This document shows positions 34,031 through 46,109 of a DNA stretch of 64,000 bases, piece by piece. How positions within the stretch are numbered: position 1 is the first letter of the stretch; each line of letters begins with the position of its first letter. The DNA is from Williamsia sp. 1138 (GTDB taxonomy: Bacteria > Actinomycetota > Actinomycetes > Mycobacteriales > Mycobacteriaceae). The notes below the pieces were generated by a model that was given only the letters and a program-made list of their open reading frames with translations, ran no database searches and had not been told where the DNA came from. The position numbers and the translations under genes were made by a program. The stretch covers positions 186,001-250,000 of the forward strand of contig NZ_MJEJ02000050.1 in the NCBI RefSeq assembly GCF_002095435.2, written 5' to 3'.

Positions 34031-35275
34031 GTGAGCAATACGCCCGAATCAGCGTGGCCGGTTCGCACCATCAACACGAAGATCGCCGAGTGGCTCCACA
34101 AGCTCGGGCAGGTCTGGGTCGAGGGTCAGCTGACCCAGATCAATCGCCGTCCCGGAACCCGGACGGCATTCCTGACGCTGCGCGACCCGGCTGCCGACAT
34201 CTCGATCCAGGTCACCTGCAGCCCTGACCTGTTGACCCGCGCGCAAGTCCCCCTCACGGAGGGCGCGCGCGTGGTGATGCTCGGTCGGCCGGTGTTCTAC
34301 ACCGGACGTGGGACCGTGTCACTGCGGGTCACCGAGATCCGCCCGGTCGGCATCGGTGAACTCCTTGCACGCATCGAGCGTCTGCGTCGATTACTCGCCG
34401 CCGAGGGATTGTTCGACACGGCCCGCAAACGGCCGCTGCCGTTCTTGCCCGGGACCGTCGGCCTCATCACCGGTCGCGCCAGCGCCGCCGAACGCGACAT
34501 CATCTCGGTGGCTCAGTCCCGCTGGCCCGCGGTTCGATTCGAGGTCCGCAATGCGCCGGTCCAGGGGCCGGCGGCGGTCCCGCAAATCCTCGGGCACCTC
34601 GCCGAACTGGATGCCGACCCACATGTCGACGTGATCATCCTGGCCCGCGGCGGAGGCAGCGTCGAGGACCTGCTGCCGTTCTCCGACGAGGCGCTGTGTC
34701 GTGCTGTCGCCAAGGCGACGACCGCGGTGGTCAGCGCCATCGGACACGAGCCCGACTCCCCGTTGCTCGATCTGGTCGCCGACCTGCGTGCGGCAACACC
34801 GACCGACGCGGCCAAGCGGGTGGTCCCGGACGTGATCGCCGAACTCTCCCAGATCAGAGAGCTACGGGCCAGAAGTGCTGGTGCACTTCGAAATTGGGTG
34901 ACCACACAGGTCCGCGGTCTCGATTCCCTGCGAGGCAGACCGGTATTGGCCCATCCGTATCGGATGGTCGACGACCGGGTCGACGAGATCGAGCGCGCGT
35001 CCCGGGACATCCGGCGTGACATCGCCCGCTGCGTCGGGAGCGAGGAACAACGCGTCGACCACCTGGCCGCGCGGCTGGCGACCCTCGGTCCTGCGCAGAC
35101 CCTGGCCCGCGGGTACGCGGTCGTGCAGCGGGTCCCGGGGGCGGCGAGCAGCAGCGACGAGCAGCCCCATGTGGTGAACTCGGTGCACGACATGCCGATC
35201 GGCAGCCAACTGCGGGTCAGGGTCGCCGACGGTGCGACCAGGGCCGCCGTCATGGGCGTGGAAAAGAAGAGCTGA
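34031..35275 (+). CDS. xseA: Exodeoxyribonuclease VII large subunit
   Basis: 414 residues: N-terminal OB-fold ([24 protein letters not shown]), then the nuclease domain with [38 protein letters not shown] and [28 protein letters not shown], all diagnostic. Start GTG 34031, 9 bp after the lipid-droplet protein stop, so the two are co-transcribed. With XseB it degrades single-stranded DNA in both directions. Confidence 0.97.
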   Translation: MSNTPESAWPVRTINTKIAEWLHKLGQVWVEGQLTQINRRPGTRTAFLTLRDPAADISIQVTCSPDLLTRAQVPLTEGARVVMLGRPVFYTGRGTVSLRVTEIRPVGIGELLARIERLRRLLAAEGLFDTARKRPLPFLPGTVGLITGRASAAERDIISVAQSRWPAVRFEVRNAPVQGPAAVPQILGHLAELDADPHVDVIILARGGGSVEDLLPFSDEALCRAVAKATTAVVSAIGHEPDSPLLDLVADLRAATPTDAAKRVVPDVIAELSQIRELRARSAGALRNWVTTQVRGLDSLRGRPVLAHPYRMVDDRVDEIERASRDIRRDIARCVGSEEQRVDHLAARLATLGPAQTLARGYAVVQRVPGAASSSDEQPHVVNSVHDMPIGSQLRVRVADGATRAAVMGVEKKS

Positions 35276-35375
35276 GACCCGCCGCGGTCGCCGTGGACGA
35301 ACGCGGCGACGTACATCGTCTTCGCCGTAGGCGGACCTGTTTACGATATGAGCCGACGCTTGGAGGAAAGAAAAC

Positions 35376-35651
35376 GTGCCACCGAAGAAGCCGGCAGACG
35401 ACGACGTCACACCGATCGCCGAACTGGGATACGAAGAAGCGCGGGATGAGCTGATCGTCGTGGTGCGAACCCTCGAGCAGGGCGGCCTCGACCTCGATGC
35501 CTCGCTGGAGATGTGGGAACGCGGCGAGGCCCTCTCGCGCCGCTGTGAGGAACATCTCGAAGGTGCGCGCAAACGTATCGAGTCCGTGCTCGGCAGCGAC
35601 GATCCTGATGGCGACCTCGAGGACGACGAAGACTTCGACGACGAGAACTGA
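35376..35651 (+). CDS. xseB: Exodeoxyribonuclease VII small subunit
   Basis: 91 residues: [52 protein letters not shown] is the standard small-subunit helical hairpin (described here by its key motif [21 protein letters not shown]), followed by a short acidic tail. Start GTG 35376 after GGAGGAAAG. It lies 100 bp after xseA. Confidence 0.95.
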   Translation: MPPKKPADDDVTPIAELGYEEARDELIVVVRTLEQGGLDLDASLEMWERGEALSRRCEEHLEGARKRIESVLGSDDPDGDLEDDEDFDDEN

Positions 35652-35723
35652 TCGCGTCCCGGCGCACCCTCTCCCCGATCCGCGCGTTTATGTGGCTGCG
35701 GCACGTGCTGCAATACTCGAAGT

Positions 35724-36326
35724 GTGGCCGCTAAACCTCGCATCCTGAACAACAACAAGGACATGATCTGGTCGTTGGTCCCCTTGTTGTTGCTGTGCGT
35801 GTTCGTGGCGATGGTGTCGGGCAACTGCTCGGTCGGTCTGTCGGGTGGTTCAGGCGACGACAAGGTCCCGGCCTACGACATAGACAGTGGGCTCAGGGCC
35901 GACGCCAGGAGCCTCGCCTTCCCCGTCCGACTCCCAGCGACCCCGGCCGACTGGAAGCCGAACAGCGGCACCACGACGGCGCTCGAGAACACCTCGGTGT
36001 CGAACTCCGGTTACATCACGACCAACGGTGTGTACATCCAGCTCAGCCAGACCGACGCAACCGAGGACTCCCTGGTGGGCTCACTCGCGGGGGACGAGCG
36101 GCTGCTCGGGGCGGGTACCCGTGAGGTCGGCGGGTCGAGGTGGGTCGTATACGCCAAGCCGGATGGCGGGCGAACGGTCTGGGTCACGGACCTGGGCGAC
36201 GTGCGCATCGGCTTGATGTCGAACAAGGGCAAGGAAGACGACTTCCAGACGCTCGCGACGGCCACCCTGGCCGCCTCCCCTCTGCCGGGCCGCGGCACCG
36301 GACCGCAGGTGCTCCCCACCAAGTAG
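35724..36326 (+). CDS. DUF4245 membrane-anchored protein
   Basis: 200 residues: a single N-terminal membrane segment (IWSLVPLLLLCVFVAMVSG, residues ~15-33) and an extracytoplasmic DUF4245 domain (LAFPVRLPATPADWKPNSGT, YITTNGVYIQLSQT, VGGSRWVVYAKPDGGRTVWV). Function unknown. Start GTG 35724. Located between xseB and the MMPL gene; the homologue lies near glpX in M. tuberculosis as I recall. Confidence 0.8.
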   Translation: MAAKPRILNNNKDMIWSLVPLLLLCVFVAMVSGNCSVGLSGGSGDDKVPAYDIDSGLRADARSLAFPVRLPATPADWKPNSGTTTALENTSVSNSGYITTNGVYIQLSQTDATEDSLVGSLAGDERLLGAGTREVGGSRWVVYAKPDGGRTVWVTDLGDVRIGLMSNKGKEDDFQTLATATLAASPLPGRGTGPQVLPTK

Positions 36327-36357
36327 TACTTTCGTCGCTCAATATCCACCTATTGGG

Positions 36358-36387
36358 TGAGGACTGATGTCCTCAGCTCCCTATAAG
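36358..36387 (+). promoter_or_regulatory. Promoter with operator-like palindrome upstream of mmpL
   Basis: TGAGGACTGATGTCCTCA at 36358-36375 is a perfect inverted repeat (seven-base arms, four-base spacer). It overlaps the -35 position of a -10 TATAAG at 36382-36387, which lies 10 bp before ATG 36398, so the leader would be only about 4 nt. Such a placement suggests repression by a dimeric regulator; no regulator gene is adjacent. Confidence 0.5.
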
Positions 36388-36397
36388 CTTCCTCACC

Positions 36398-38650
36398 ATG
36401 GCAATGTTCTTGTATCGGCTGGGACGGTTCTCTTTTCGGCACAAGTGGTGGGTGATCGTCAGCTGGTTGCTGCTCGGCGCGCTCGTCATCGCTTTGGTCG
36501 CCGCATTCAACCCCAAGTTCTCCAAGGATTTCGAGCTTCCGGGTACCGACTCGGACAAGGCGATGTCGATCATGGAGAAGGACTTCAGCGCGGTCAATGA
36601 GCGGCAGATGGAGGCATCGACCAGTGTGCTCATCGCCGCGAGCGACGGGCTGGCGGCGCACACCGCCGACATCGACGGTCTCGTCGCGAAACTGAAGACA
36701 CTGCCCGACATCTTCGAACCGGAGACCATCGTCAACCCGGTCACCGTGGCCGCTGCCGATCCGGCGATTGCCGCCTCGGTCCTCGGTGACGACGGCAAGG
36801 TCGGCCTCATCCAGGTCCAGCAGAACATCAACGTCGAAGACCTCACGATCGACGACAAGGAACAGTTCGAGGACATCATGAAAGAGTTCCGGACCGGTGG
36901 ACTCGACGTCCGCGGTACGGGTTCACTCATGCAGGTCCAAGAACAGGGTGGAACGGCCGAGATGCTCGGCTTCGTCGTCGCGTTCGTGGTGATGATCATT
37001 GCGTTCGCAGCGCTGGTCGCCGCGTTCATCCCGATCATCACCGGCATCTTGGGTGTTCTCATCAGCATCAACCTGGTCACCCTCGGTGCCGGGATCTTCA
37101 ACATGAACGAGAGTGCGACCGGCATCATCACGATGCTCGGCATCGCGGTCTCCATCGACTACGCGCTGTTCATCGTCTCCAGGTATCGCACCGAGTTGAA
37201 TCTCGGCGGTTCTCGCGAGGCCGCCGTCGGACGCGCCGTCGGGACAGCAGGTACGGCAGTCGTCTTCGCCGGTCTGACTGTCGTGATCGCCGTGGTCGCG
37301 CTGGCCGTCGTCGGAATCCCGTTCGTGTCGCAGATGGGTGCCGGCGCCGGACTCGCAGTTGTCATCGCCGTCCTCGGTGCCATCACGCTGATCCCGGCTC
37401 TGCTCGGGGCGTTCGGCAGATTCGCCTTCTCGCCGCGGATCAAGGGACTGCGGCACGGTGACGAGCCCGAGAGCAAGGTGTCCAACGGACAGCGAACCGC
37501 GAAGTTCCTCGTCAAGTACCCGCTTCCGGTCGCACTGGTCGGACTGGCATTCCTCGCGATCATCGCGACACCGATGACCAAACTGGAACTGGGACTGTCC
37601 TTCTCGTCTGACGCCGAGGTGCCGGCAACCCAACTCCTCAAACGGGGATTCGGTGAAGGTGTCAACGGTCAGTTGCTCGTGGTCCTGAACGAGAAAGAGG
37701 GCGGCGACGTCGCCACGGTCGCGACCGAGACGATCGATCACATCAAGACTCTGTCCAACGTCGCGAACCCGGACCAGCTGACCTGGATCGGCAACGGTCC
37801 CGATCAGGCGAACCCGCAGGAAGGGGCCACCGCTGCCCTGATCTCGGTGACGCCGCAGCAATCGCCGAGCGGTGAGCAGACCCACGAACTGATGGAACAG
37901 ATCCGGGACTACTCGTCGACCGCGGAAGCGGACGGGGCGACCCTGAACGTCGGCGGCCAGACGGCGATCATGTCGGACATCTCGGCGAAGCTGAGTTCGG
38001 CGCTGATCCCCTATCTGATCCTGGTCGTGGGGCTCGCCTTCATCATCCTGATGGTGGTGTTCCGGTCGATCCTGGTACCGCTGACGGCGACGATCGGATT
38101 CATCTTCTCGATCTGCGCGACCTTCGGTGCCACGGTGGCGATCTTCCAGCAGGGGATCTTCGGCCTCATCACCCATACGCAACCGATCATCTCGTTCCTG
38201 CCGATCTTCATGATCGGCGTGGTGTTCGGACTCGCGATGGACTACCAGGTCTTCCTCGTGACCCGTATGCGCGAGGAATACGTGCACGGCCTGTCCGCTA
38301 AGGAGGCGGTGCTGGTCGGCTACAAACACGGCGCCCGCGTCGTCGCCTCTGCAGCGGTCATCATGATCTCGGTGTTCGCGTCGTTCATGCTGGCGCCCGA
38401 CACCACCTCGAAGATGATGGGCTTCGCCCTCGCTGCGGCGGTCTTCTTCGACGCTTTCATCATCCGGATGATCGTCGTTCCCGCGCTCCTCGCGCTCATG
38501 GGCGACAAAGCGTGGTGGATGCCCGCGTGGCTGGACAAGATCGTGCCCAACGTCGACATCGAGGGTGCCTCGATCCGGGAGATCCCGATCGACGACACCG
38601 TCGCGCCCGACGGGAAGCCACTGGCTGCAAAGGCAGACGCCACCAGCTGA
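36398..38650 (+). CDS. MMPL-family RND transporter
   Basis: 750 residues. Membrane helix at ~17-37, a periplasmic domain, a five- to six-helix bundle (residues ~190-360), a second periplasmic domain and a second bundle (~540-720): the tandem RND/MMPL layout. The proton-relay Asp-Tyr pairs are present, SIDYALFIVSRYR in the first bundle and AMDYQVFLVTRMREE in the second. It is at the short end for MmpL proteins and lacks a long cytoplasmic tail, more like the general SecDF/MMPL putative drug or lipid exporters. Substrate unknown. It stands alone behind its own promoter and before a strong hairpin. Confidence 0.9.
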   Translation: MAMFLYRLGRFSFRHKWWVIVSWLLLGALVIALVAAFNPKFSKDFELPGTDSDKAMSIMEKDFSAVNERQMEASTSVLIAASDGLAAHTADIDGLVAKLKTLPDIFEPETIVNPVTVAAADPAIAASVLGDDGKVGLIQVQQNINVEDLTIDDKEQFEDIMKEFRTGGLDVRGTGSLMQVQEQGGTAEMLGFVVAFVVMIIAFAALVAAFIPIITGILGVLISINLVTLGAGIFNMNESATGIITMLGIAVSIDYALFIVSRYRTELNLGGSREAAVGRAVGTAGTAVVFAGLTVVIAVVALAVVGIPFVSQMGAGAGLAVVIAVLGAITLIPALLGAFGRFAFSPRIKGLRHGDEPESKVSNGQRTAKFLVKYPLPVALVGLAFLAIIATPMTKLELGLSFSSDAEVPATQLLKRGFGEGVNGQLLVVLNEKEGGDVATVATETIDHIKTLSNVANPDQLTWIGNGPDQANPQEGATAALISVTPQQSPSGEQTHELMEQIRDYSSTAEADGATLNVGGQTAIMSDISAKLSSALIPYLILVVGLAFIILMVVFRSILVPLTATIGFIFSICATFGATVAIFQQGIFGLITHTQPIISFLPIFMIGVVFGLAMDYQVFLVTRMREEYVHGLSAKEAVLVGYKHGARVVASAAVIMISVFASFMLAPDTTSKMMGFALAAAVFFDAFIIRMIVVPALLALMGDKAWWMPAWLDKIVPNVDIEGASIREIPIDDTVAPDGKPLAAKADATS

Positions 38651-38665
38651 TCGACTTCTGCACAC

Positions 38666-38701
38666 CACGGACCCCCTCGGTCACGACCGAGGGGGTCCGT
38701 G
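38666..38701 (+). terminator. Hairpin terminator after mmpL
   Basis: Seventeen-base perfect arms (38666-38682 and 38685-38701) with core GGACCCCCTCGGTC, 15 bp after the mmpL stop. There is no U-run, but the stem is very GC-rich; such hairpins are typical terminators in actinobacteria. Confidence 0.75.
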
Positions 38702-38757
38702 CGTTGTGACGTGCCTCACGTACCATTGCGGAGACCCTTCAAGCTCCGGAGAACCGT

Positions 38758-39930
38758 GTGCCACCGCTGACCCGACCGTCGAGCGCGCTGCGTATCGATC
38801 AGGATCCGAGAGTCCACCTGCGCCATCTGGACTCACTGTTCGAGCAGTGGTCATCGACCGGCGCCGTGCCCACCGGTGTTCGCGAACAGGTTGCCCGGTC
38901 CTGGCAACGTCAGCCGGCGACGTATCACGGGGCCGACTATTGCCCGGCCGACGAAGTCGCCCATCGCCGCGCCGCCGATCCACTGCTCAACCACGCGTCG
39001 GCCGCTCTGCGAGAACGCCTGCTGACCAGTTGCACCGACACCGCCACCGAACTCGTCCTGTGTGACAGCGACGGGGTGGTGCTGTGGGTCGCCGGTCCGC
39101 CGAACGTACGCAAACGATCGGAGAACCTCGGATTCGTGGAGGGCGCGTCGTGGACCGAGAAAGCGGTCGGCACGAACGCACTCGGAACCGCGATGGCCGA
39201 CCGGGCCCCGGTGCAGATCTTCGGTTCCGAACACTCACACCCGAGCCACCACAGCTGGGTGTGTACCGGTGCCCCGATCATCGATCCTCGCGACGAGTCC
39301 GTCCTCGGGGCCATCACGCTGTCGGGCGGTCTGCGCACCGCACACCCCCACACACTGTCGCTGGTCTGCTCGACCCTCGATGCGGTCAACGCCGAACTCC
39401 GGACGATCCATCAGGACGGTCTACGCAGTCGCAGCGACGCGGCGTCCGGGTTGCTCGGACCAGCCGGTGCCGATTCCCTGGTGGTCGACGGCAACGGCTG
39501 GGTGATCGCCACCCGGGGTATCGCGGTCAGTGACCGGCTCTTCGTCCCCGGCGGTCTGGCGACGGGCACGGTGTGGATTCCCAGCCTCGGACACTTCGAC
39601 GCCAACCAGGTGGGCGACCTGTGGCAACTGCGGCGCGCCACGCGCAGTGCCACCTCACTCATCCTGCAGGCCGAACCGCCGTGCGCTGTGGTCTCGTTCG
39701 ACGACCGCGAACAGGCGACACATCCGTTGACGCGCCGGCAGTTCGACCTGCTTCGCATCGTCGCCGCACACCCCACGGGTCTGAGCGCCCGGGAGCTGTC
39801 GACGGAGCTCTACGGCGGCGGCGATCACACCGTGACCGTGCGGGCCGAGGTGTCTCGGATCCGGCGCTCACTCGGCCCTCTGTTGGCCCCACGGCCTTAC
39901 CGGCTGACGGTGCCGTCGATCTGCCGGTAG
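38758..39930 (+). CDS. GAF-domain transcriptional regulator lacking the AAA+ domain
   Basis: 390 residues, similar in its N-terminal part to acetoin/propane-type activators: VREQVARSWQR, then a GAF domain with VLWVAGPPNVRKRSENLGF and FVEGASWTEKAVGTNALGTA, the signature of AcoR/MimR-like sensors. The sigma-54-type AAA+ domain is absent. The C-terminus instead carries a winged-helix-like part (LTRRQFDLLRIVAAHPTGLS, VRAEVSRIRRSLGPLL). GTG 38758 follows GGAG. It precedes the flavin monooxygenase gene by 85 bp on the same strand and probably controls it; the effector is unknown. Confidence 0.8.
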   Translation: MPPLTRPSSALRIDQDPRVHLRHLDSLFEQWSSTGAVPTGVREQVARSWQRQPATYHGADYCPADEVAHRRAADPLLNHASAALRERLLTSCTDTATELVLCDSDGVVLWVAGPPNVRKRSENLGFVEGASWTEKAVGTNALGTAMADRAPVQIFGSEHSHPSHHSWVCTGAPIIDPRDESVLGAITLSGGLRTAHPHTLSLVCSTLDAVNAELRTIHQDGLRSRSDAASGLLGPAGADSLVVDGNGWVIATRGIAVSDRLFVPGGLATGTVWIPSLGHFDANQVGDLWQLRRATRSATSLILQAEPPCAVVSFDDREQATHPLTRRQFDLLRIVAAHPTGLSARELSTELYGGGDHTVTVRAEVSRIRRSLGPLLAPRPYRLTVPSICR

Positions 39931-40015
39931 ATCTGCAACTCCCTGCAACCCTTCTCCCAAACCTGAGACCCTTCTACCGTCAGGTGTGATCCACCTCACG
40001 CGAAGGAGTTGACCA

Positions 40016-41827
40016 ATGACCACCACCGTCTCACCCACCCAGACGGCACAGGCCTTTCTCACCGACCTCGAGCAGGCGCTCGCGCATGCCCGGCAGACCG
40101 GCGAGGTCGGCGCCATCACCGATCTGTTCGTCGACGACTGCTACTGGCGCGATCTGGTGGCACTGAGCTGGAACCTCACCACCGCCGAGGGCAAGGACGA
40201 CCTCGCCGCGATGCTCACCGCGACCCTGCCGACCTCGGCTCCGAGCAACTTTCAGCTCGAGGGTGAGGCGACGGAAGACGACGGCGTCACCACCGCCTGG
40301 TACACCTTCACGACTCCTGTGTTGCGAGGCAAAGGCCTGATGCGTCTACGCGACGGCAAGTGCTGGACGTTCCTGACCTCGGCGCAGGAACTGCTGGAAT
40401 TCCCGGAGAACAAACGCACCCGCCGCATCAAGGGCGCCGAGCACGGCGTGGTGCCAGGCCGGAAGAACTGGCTCGATCGGCGCGCCGAGCACAAAGAGAC
40501 CCTCGGCATCACGACCCAGCCGTACACGCTCATCGTCGGTGGCGGGCAAGGTGGCATCGGCCTCGCCGCCCGCCTGCGCCGCCTCGGCGTCTCGACGCTG
40601 GTCATCGACAAGCACCCCAAGCCCGGCGATGAGTGGCGCGGACGCTATTACTCTCTGTCCCTTCATGATCCGGTGTGGTACGACCACATGCCGTACCTAC
40701 CGTTCCCCGACGACTGGCCCGTGTTCACGCCCAAGGACAAGATGGGCGACTGGCTCGAGAGCTACGTCAAGATCATGGAACTCGACTACTGGAGCAGCAC
40801 CACCTGCCTCGGCGCCACCTTCGACGACACGACCCAGCGGTGGACGGTAGAGGTGGAACGGGACGGGGAAAAGTTGACTCTCACCCCGACCCAGTTGGTG
40901 CTCGCCACCGGCATGTCGGGTATCCCGAACATTCCGGACATCCCCGGCGCCGACACGTTCGAAGGCGACCTGGTGCACTCCTCGCAGCACTCCGGTGGCG
41001 GCAAGTACGCCGGCAAGAAGGCAGTTGTCCTCGGCGCCAACAACTCCGCGCACGACATCTGCGGCGACTTGTTCGAGAACGGCGCCGACGTCACGATGAT
41101 CCAGCGGTCGACGACTCACATCGTCAAGTCGGAATCGCTGATGCGCGAGGTCCTGGGACCGCTGTACTCCGAAGAGGCACTCGAGAGCGGCATCGACCAC
41201 GAGACCGCCGACCTGATCTTCGGATCGATCCCCTACGGCCTGCTCGCCGAGTTCCAGATCCCGGCGTGGAACACCATTCGGGAGCAGGACAAGGAGTTCT
41301 ACGACAAGCTCGAATCAGCAGGCTTCATGCTCGACTTCGGCGACGACGACTCCGGCCTGTTCCTGAAGTACCTTCGCCGCGGCTCGGGCTACTACATCGA
41401 CGTCGGTGCGTCCGAACTCATCGCCGACGGCAAGGTGAAGCTCAAGGCACCGGCGCACATCACCGAGATCAAACCGCATTCGGTGGTGTTGTCAGACGGC
41501 ACGGAACTGGAGGCCGATCTCATCGTGCTGGCCACCGGTTATGGCTCGATGAACGGCTGGGCGGCACAACTGATCTCGCAGGAAGTCGCGGACAAGGTCG
41601 GCAAGTGTTGGGGCCTGGGGTCGAATACCACCAAGGACCCGGGACCGTGGGAGGGCGAGCTGCGCAACATGTGGAAGCCCACCGCACAACAGAATTTGTG
41701 GTTCCACGGCGGCAACCTCCACCAGTCGCGGCACTACTCGCGGTACCTCTCGCTGCAACTGAAGGCCCGTGAAGCCGGGATGAACGTCAACGTCTACGGC
41801 CAGGCACCGGTGCACCACCTGCAATAA
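40016..41827 (+). CDS. Flavin-containing monooxygenase with N-terminal NTF2-like domain
   Basis: 603 residues. Residues ~10-125 form a SnoaL/NTF2-like domain (ITDLFVDDCYWRDLVALSWN, DGKCWTFLTSAQELLEF). The rest is a class B flavin monooxygenase: FAD site TLIVGGGQGGIGLAARLRRL (~residue 172), HPKPGDEWRGRYYSLSLHDP, NADPH site AVVLGANNSAHDICGDLFEN and LIVLATGYGSM near the C-terminus. ATG 40016 is preceded by GAAGGAG. Probably cytosolic. Such fusions oxygenate small nitrogen-, sulfur- or ketone-bearing compounds; the substrate here is not known. Likely regulated by the GAF-domain protein upstream. Confidence 0.88.
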   Translation: MTTTVSPTQTAQAFLTDLEQALAHARQTGEVGAITDLFVDDCYWRDLVALSWNLTTAEGKDDLAAMLTATLPTSAPSNFQLEGEATEDDGVTTAWYTFTTPVLRGKGLMRLRDGKCWTFLTSAQELLEFPENKRTRRIKGAEHGVVPGRKNWLDRRAEHKETLGITTQPYTLIVGGGQGGIGLAARLRRLGVSTLVIDKHPKPGDEWRGRYYSLSLHDPVWYDHMPYLPFPDDWPVFTPKDKMGDWLESYVKIMELDYWSSTTCLGATFDDTTQRWTVEVERDGEKLTLTPTQLVLATGMSGIPNIPDIPGADTFEGDLVHSSQHSGGGKYAGKKAVVLGANNSAHDICGDLFENGADVTMIQRSTTHIVKSESLMREVLGPLYSEEALESGIDHETADLIFGSIPYGLLAEFQIPAWNTIREQDKEFYDKLESAGFMLDFGDDDSGLFLKYLRRGSGYYIDVGASELIADGKVKLKAPAHITEIKPHSVVLSDGTELEADLIVLATGYGSMNGWAAQLISQEVADKVGKCWGLGSNTTKDPGPWEGELRNMWKPTAQQNLWFHGGNLHQSRHYSRYLSLQLKAREAGMNVNVYGQAPVHHLQ

Positions 41828-41881
41828 CGGGCATGAAAGGATGGCCTCAACCCTTTTCGCCGCGATTTCAGGAGGCCCTCC

Positions 41882-42889
41882 ATGTCAGCCGATTCCCCCC
41901 AGTTCGAGGCCCCCGACCGCAACTTGGCGATGGAGCTGGTGCGGGTCACCGAAGCCGCTGCTCTCGCGGCGGGCCGCTGGGTCGGTAAAGGCGACAAGAA
42001 CGGCGGCGACGGCGCCGCGGTCGACGCGATGAGGCAACTCCTCTCCACCGTGTCGATGCGCGGCGTCGTCGTGATCGGCGAAGGCGAAAAAGACGAAGCG
42101 CCGATGCTCTACAACGGCGAAGAGGTCGGGAACGGCGAGGGCCCCGAGGTCGATGTGGCCGTCGATCCCATCGACGGCACCACCCTGATGGCCGAAGGCC
42201 GCCCGAACTCCATCGCGGTACTCGCGGTGTCCGAGCGCGGCACCATGTACGACCCGTCGGCCGTCTTCTACATGGAGAAGATCGCCGTCGGACCCGAGGC
42301 CGCAGGTGTCATCAACATCAATGAGTCCGTCGAGTTCAACGTCCAGGCCGTCGCCAAGGCCAAGGGCATCGAGGTCGCCGACCTGACCGTCGTCGTCCTC
42401 GACCGTGAGCGCCACGAGGGCTTGATCGGTGAGATCCGCGCCGCGGGCGCCAAGGTGCGACTGATCTCCGACGGCGACGTCGCCGGCGCCATCGCGGCAG
42501 CCCAGGAGGAGAGCTCGGTCGACATGCTGATGGGCATCGGCGGCACCCCCGAAGGAATCATCACTGCGGTCGCCATGAAGTGCATGGGTGGAGAGATCCA
42601 GGGCAAGCTCTGGCCACGCAATGCAGCCGAGAAGCAGAAAGCAATCGACGCGGGCCACGATCTCGACCGGGTCCTCAAGACGGAAGACCTCGTCAGTGGC
42701 GAGAACATGTTCTTCTGCGCCACCGGCGTCACCAACGGCGACATGCTCCGCGGCGTCAGCTACCGCGCGAACGGCGCCACCACGCGCTCGCTCGTGATGC
42801 GGTCGCGTTCGGGCACCATCCGCAACATCGAGGGCAGGCACACCCGTCAGAAGGTTGCCGAGATCGCTCAGAACACCTTTCAGGACTGA
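41882..42889 (+). CDS. glpX: Fructose-1,6-bisphosphatase class II
   Basis: 335 residues, GlpX type: [34 protein letters not shown] and the metal-binding [33 protein letters not shown] and [11 protein letters not shown]. Required for gluconeogenesis. ATG 41882 follows AGGAGG at the right distance. A GGCCTC/GAGGCC pair (41843-41848, 41872-41877) could fold over that ribosome site. Next to the fumarase genes, the same neighbourhood as in M. tuberculosis (glpX-fum). Confidence 0.97.
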   Translation: MSADSPQFEAPDRNLAMELVRVTEAAALAAGRWVGKGDKNGGDGAAVDAMRQLLSTVSMRGVVVIGEGEKDEAPMLYNGEEVGNGEGPEVDVAVDPIDGTTLMAEGRPNSIAVLAVSERGTMYDPSAVFYMEKIAVGPEAAGVININESVEFNVQAVAKAKGIEVADLTVVVLDRERHEGLIGEIRAAGAKVRLISDGDVAGAIAAAQEESSVDMLMGIGGTPEGIITAVAMKCMGGEIQGKLWPRNAAEKQKAIDAGHDLDRVLKTEDLVSGENMFFCATGVTNGDMLRGVSYRANGATTRSLVMRSRSGTIRNIEGRHTRQKVAEIAQNTFQD

Positions 42890-42936
42890 AATCCGGTGAC
42901 GCTGCGCGATTCGTCAACGGGACGCCGCGGTGAGGA

Positions 42937-42958
42937 CGGCGCCTCGAACGAGGCGCCG
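42937..42958 (+). terminator. Hairpin after glpX
   Basis: CGGCGCCTCG (42937-42946) and CGAGGCGCCG (42949-42958) are perfect ten-base arms; no T-run. Placed between glpX and the class I fumarase gene, it suggests separate transcripts. Confidence 0.6.
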
Positions 42959-42984
42959 CACACCGCAGCGATACGATGCAGCGC

Positions 42985-44685
<1,701 letters not shown>

Positions 44686-44688
44686 ACA

Positions 44689-46089
44689 TTGAGTGAGCAG
44701 GCCTATCGCATCGAGCACGACACCATGGGCGAGGTCCGGGTGCCGGTCGACGCCCTGTGGCGCGCCCAGACGCAGCGTGCCGTGGAGAACTTTCCGATCA
44801 GCCACCGGCCGCTCGAGAAGACGCAGATCCGCGCCATGGGCTTGCTGAAGGCGGCGTGTGCCCAGGTCAACAAGAACCTCGGGTTACTCGACGGCGAGAA
44901 GGCCGATGCGATCATCGCCGCCGCCACCGAGATCGCCGATGGCAAGCACGACGAGCAGTTCCCCATCGATGTCTTCCAGACGGGTTCGGGGACGAGTTCG
45001 AACATGAACGCCAACGAGGTCATCGCCTCGGTGGCCAAGGCCGCCGGCGTCGAGGTGCATCCCAACGACCACGTCAACATGTCGCAGTCGTCGAACGACA
45101 CCTTCCCGACGGCCACCCACGTGGCGGCCACCGAAGCAGCGGTCACCGATCTGATCCCGGCTCTCGAGCACCTACAAAAGGCATTGGCGGAGAAAGCCAC
45201 CGAGTGGCGCACGGTCGTGAAGTCGGGCCGCACCCACCTGATGGACGCAGTCCCCGTGACCCTCGGCCAGGAGTTCGGCGGCTACGCCCGTCAGATCGAG
45301 GCCGGCGTCGAGCGCGTCACCGCGACTCTCCCCCGCGTCGGCGAACTGCCGATCGGTGGCACCGCCGTCGGCACGGGGCTGAACGCCCCGGACGGATTCG
45401 GCACCAAGGTCGTCGCCGAACTCATCAAACTCACCGGCGTCGAGGAGCTCGCGCTGGCCAAGGACAACTTCGAGGCGCAGGCCGCCCGCGACGGACTGGT
45501 CGAACTGTCCGGTGCGCTCAAGACCGTCGCGGTGTCGCTGACGAAGATTGCGAATGATGTCCGCTGGATGGGGTCGGGCCCACTCACCGGCCTGGGAGAG
45601 ATTCAGCTCCCCGACCTGCAGCCCGGATCGTCGATCATGCCCGGCAAGGTCAATCCGGTTCTCCCCGAGGCAGTCACCCAGGTTGCAGCGCAGGTCATCG
45701 GCAACGACGCCGCCGTCACCTGGGGCGGCGGCAACGGTGCATTCGAACTGAACGTCTACATCCCGATGATGGCCCGGAACGTCCTCGAGTCGGTGAAGCT
45801 GCTGGCCAACGTCTCCCGGCTGTTCGCCGACCGGTGTATCTCCGGTCTCGTCGCCAACGAAGAGCACCTCAAGGAGCTCGCGGAGTCGTCCCCGTCGATC
45901 GTCACCCCGCTCAACAGCGCGATCGGTTATGAGGAAGCGGCCGCCGTCGCCAAGCAGGCCCTCAAGGAGAAGAAGACCATCCGTCAGACGGTGCTCGATC
46001 GCGGTCTGATCGGTGACAAACTCTCGGAAGAAGAGCTCGACAAGCGCCTCGACGTGCTGAAGATGGCCAACCTCGACCGCGAGCGCTAA
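44689..46089 (+). CDS. fumC: Class II fumarate hydratase
   Basis: 466 residues: the fumarase/aspartase signature [32 protein letters not shown] and [20 protein letters not shown] are all intact. The start is an unusual TTG (44689) placed nine bases after AAGGAG, three bases after the class I fumarase stop; no ATG or GTG is in frame nearby. Probably co-transcribed with the preceding gene. It is iron-free and oxygen-stable, catalysing the same TCA reaction. Confidence 0.96.
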   Translation: MSEQAYRIEHDTMGEVRVPVDALWRAQTQRAVENFPISHRPLEKTQIRAMGLLKAACAQVNKNLGLLDGEKADAIIAAATEIADGKHDEQFPIDVFQTGSGTSSNMNANEVIASVAKAAGVEVHPNDHVNMSQSSNDTFPTATHVAATEAAVTDLIPALEHLQKALAEKATEWRTVVKSGRTHLMDAVPVTLGQEFGGYARQIEAGVERVTATLPRVGELPIGGTAVGTGLNAPDGFGTKVVAELIKLTGVEELALAKDNFEAQAARDGLVELSGALKTVAVSLTKIANDVRWMGSGPLTGLGEIQLPDLQPGSSIMPGKVNPVLPEAVTQVAAQVIGNDAAVTWGGGNGAFELNVYIPMMARNVLESVKLLANVSRLFADRCISGLVANEEHLKELAESSPSIVTPLNSAIGYEEAAAVAKQALKEKKTIRQTVLDRGLIGDKLSEEELDKRLDVLKMANLDRER

Positions 46090-46109
46090 CCTCCGGCCTC
46101 CCCGGTTGT

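Noticed and set aside
36923-38668. 581-residue open frame on the minus strand within mmpL
   Set aside because: Highly charged, Asp/Arg/His-rich antisense frame; the + strand has clear MMPL helices.
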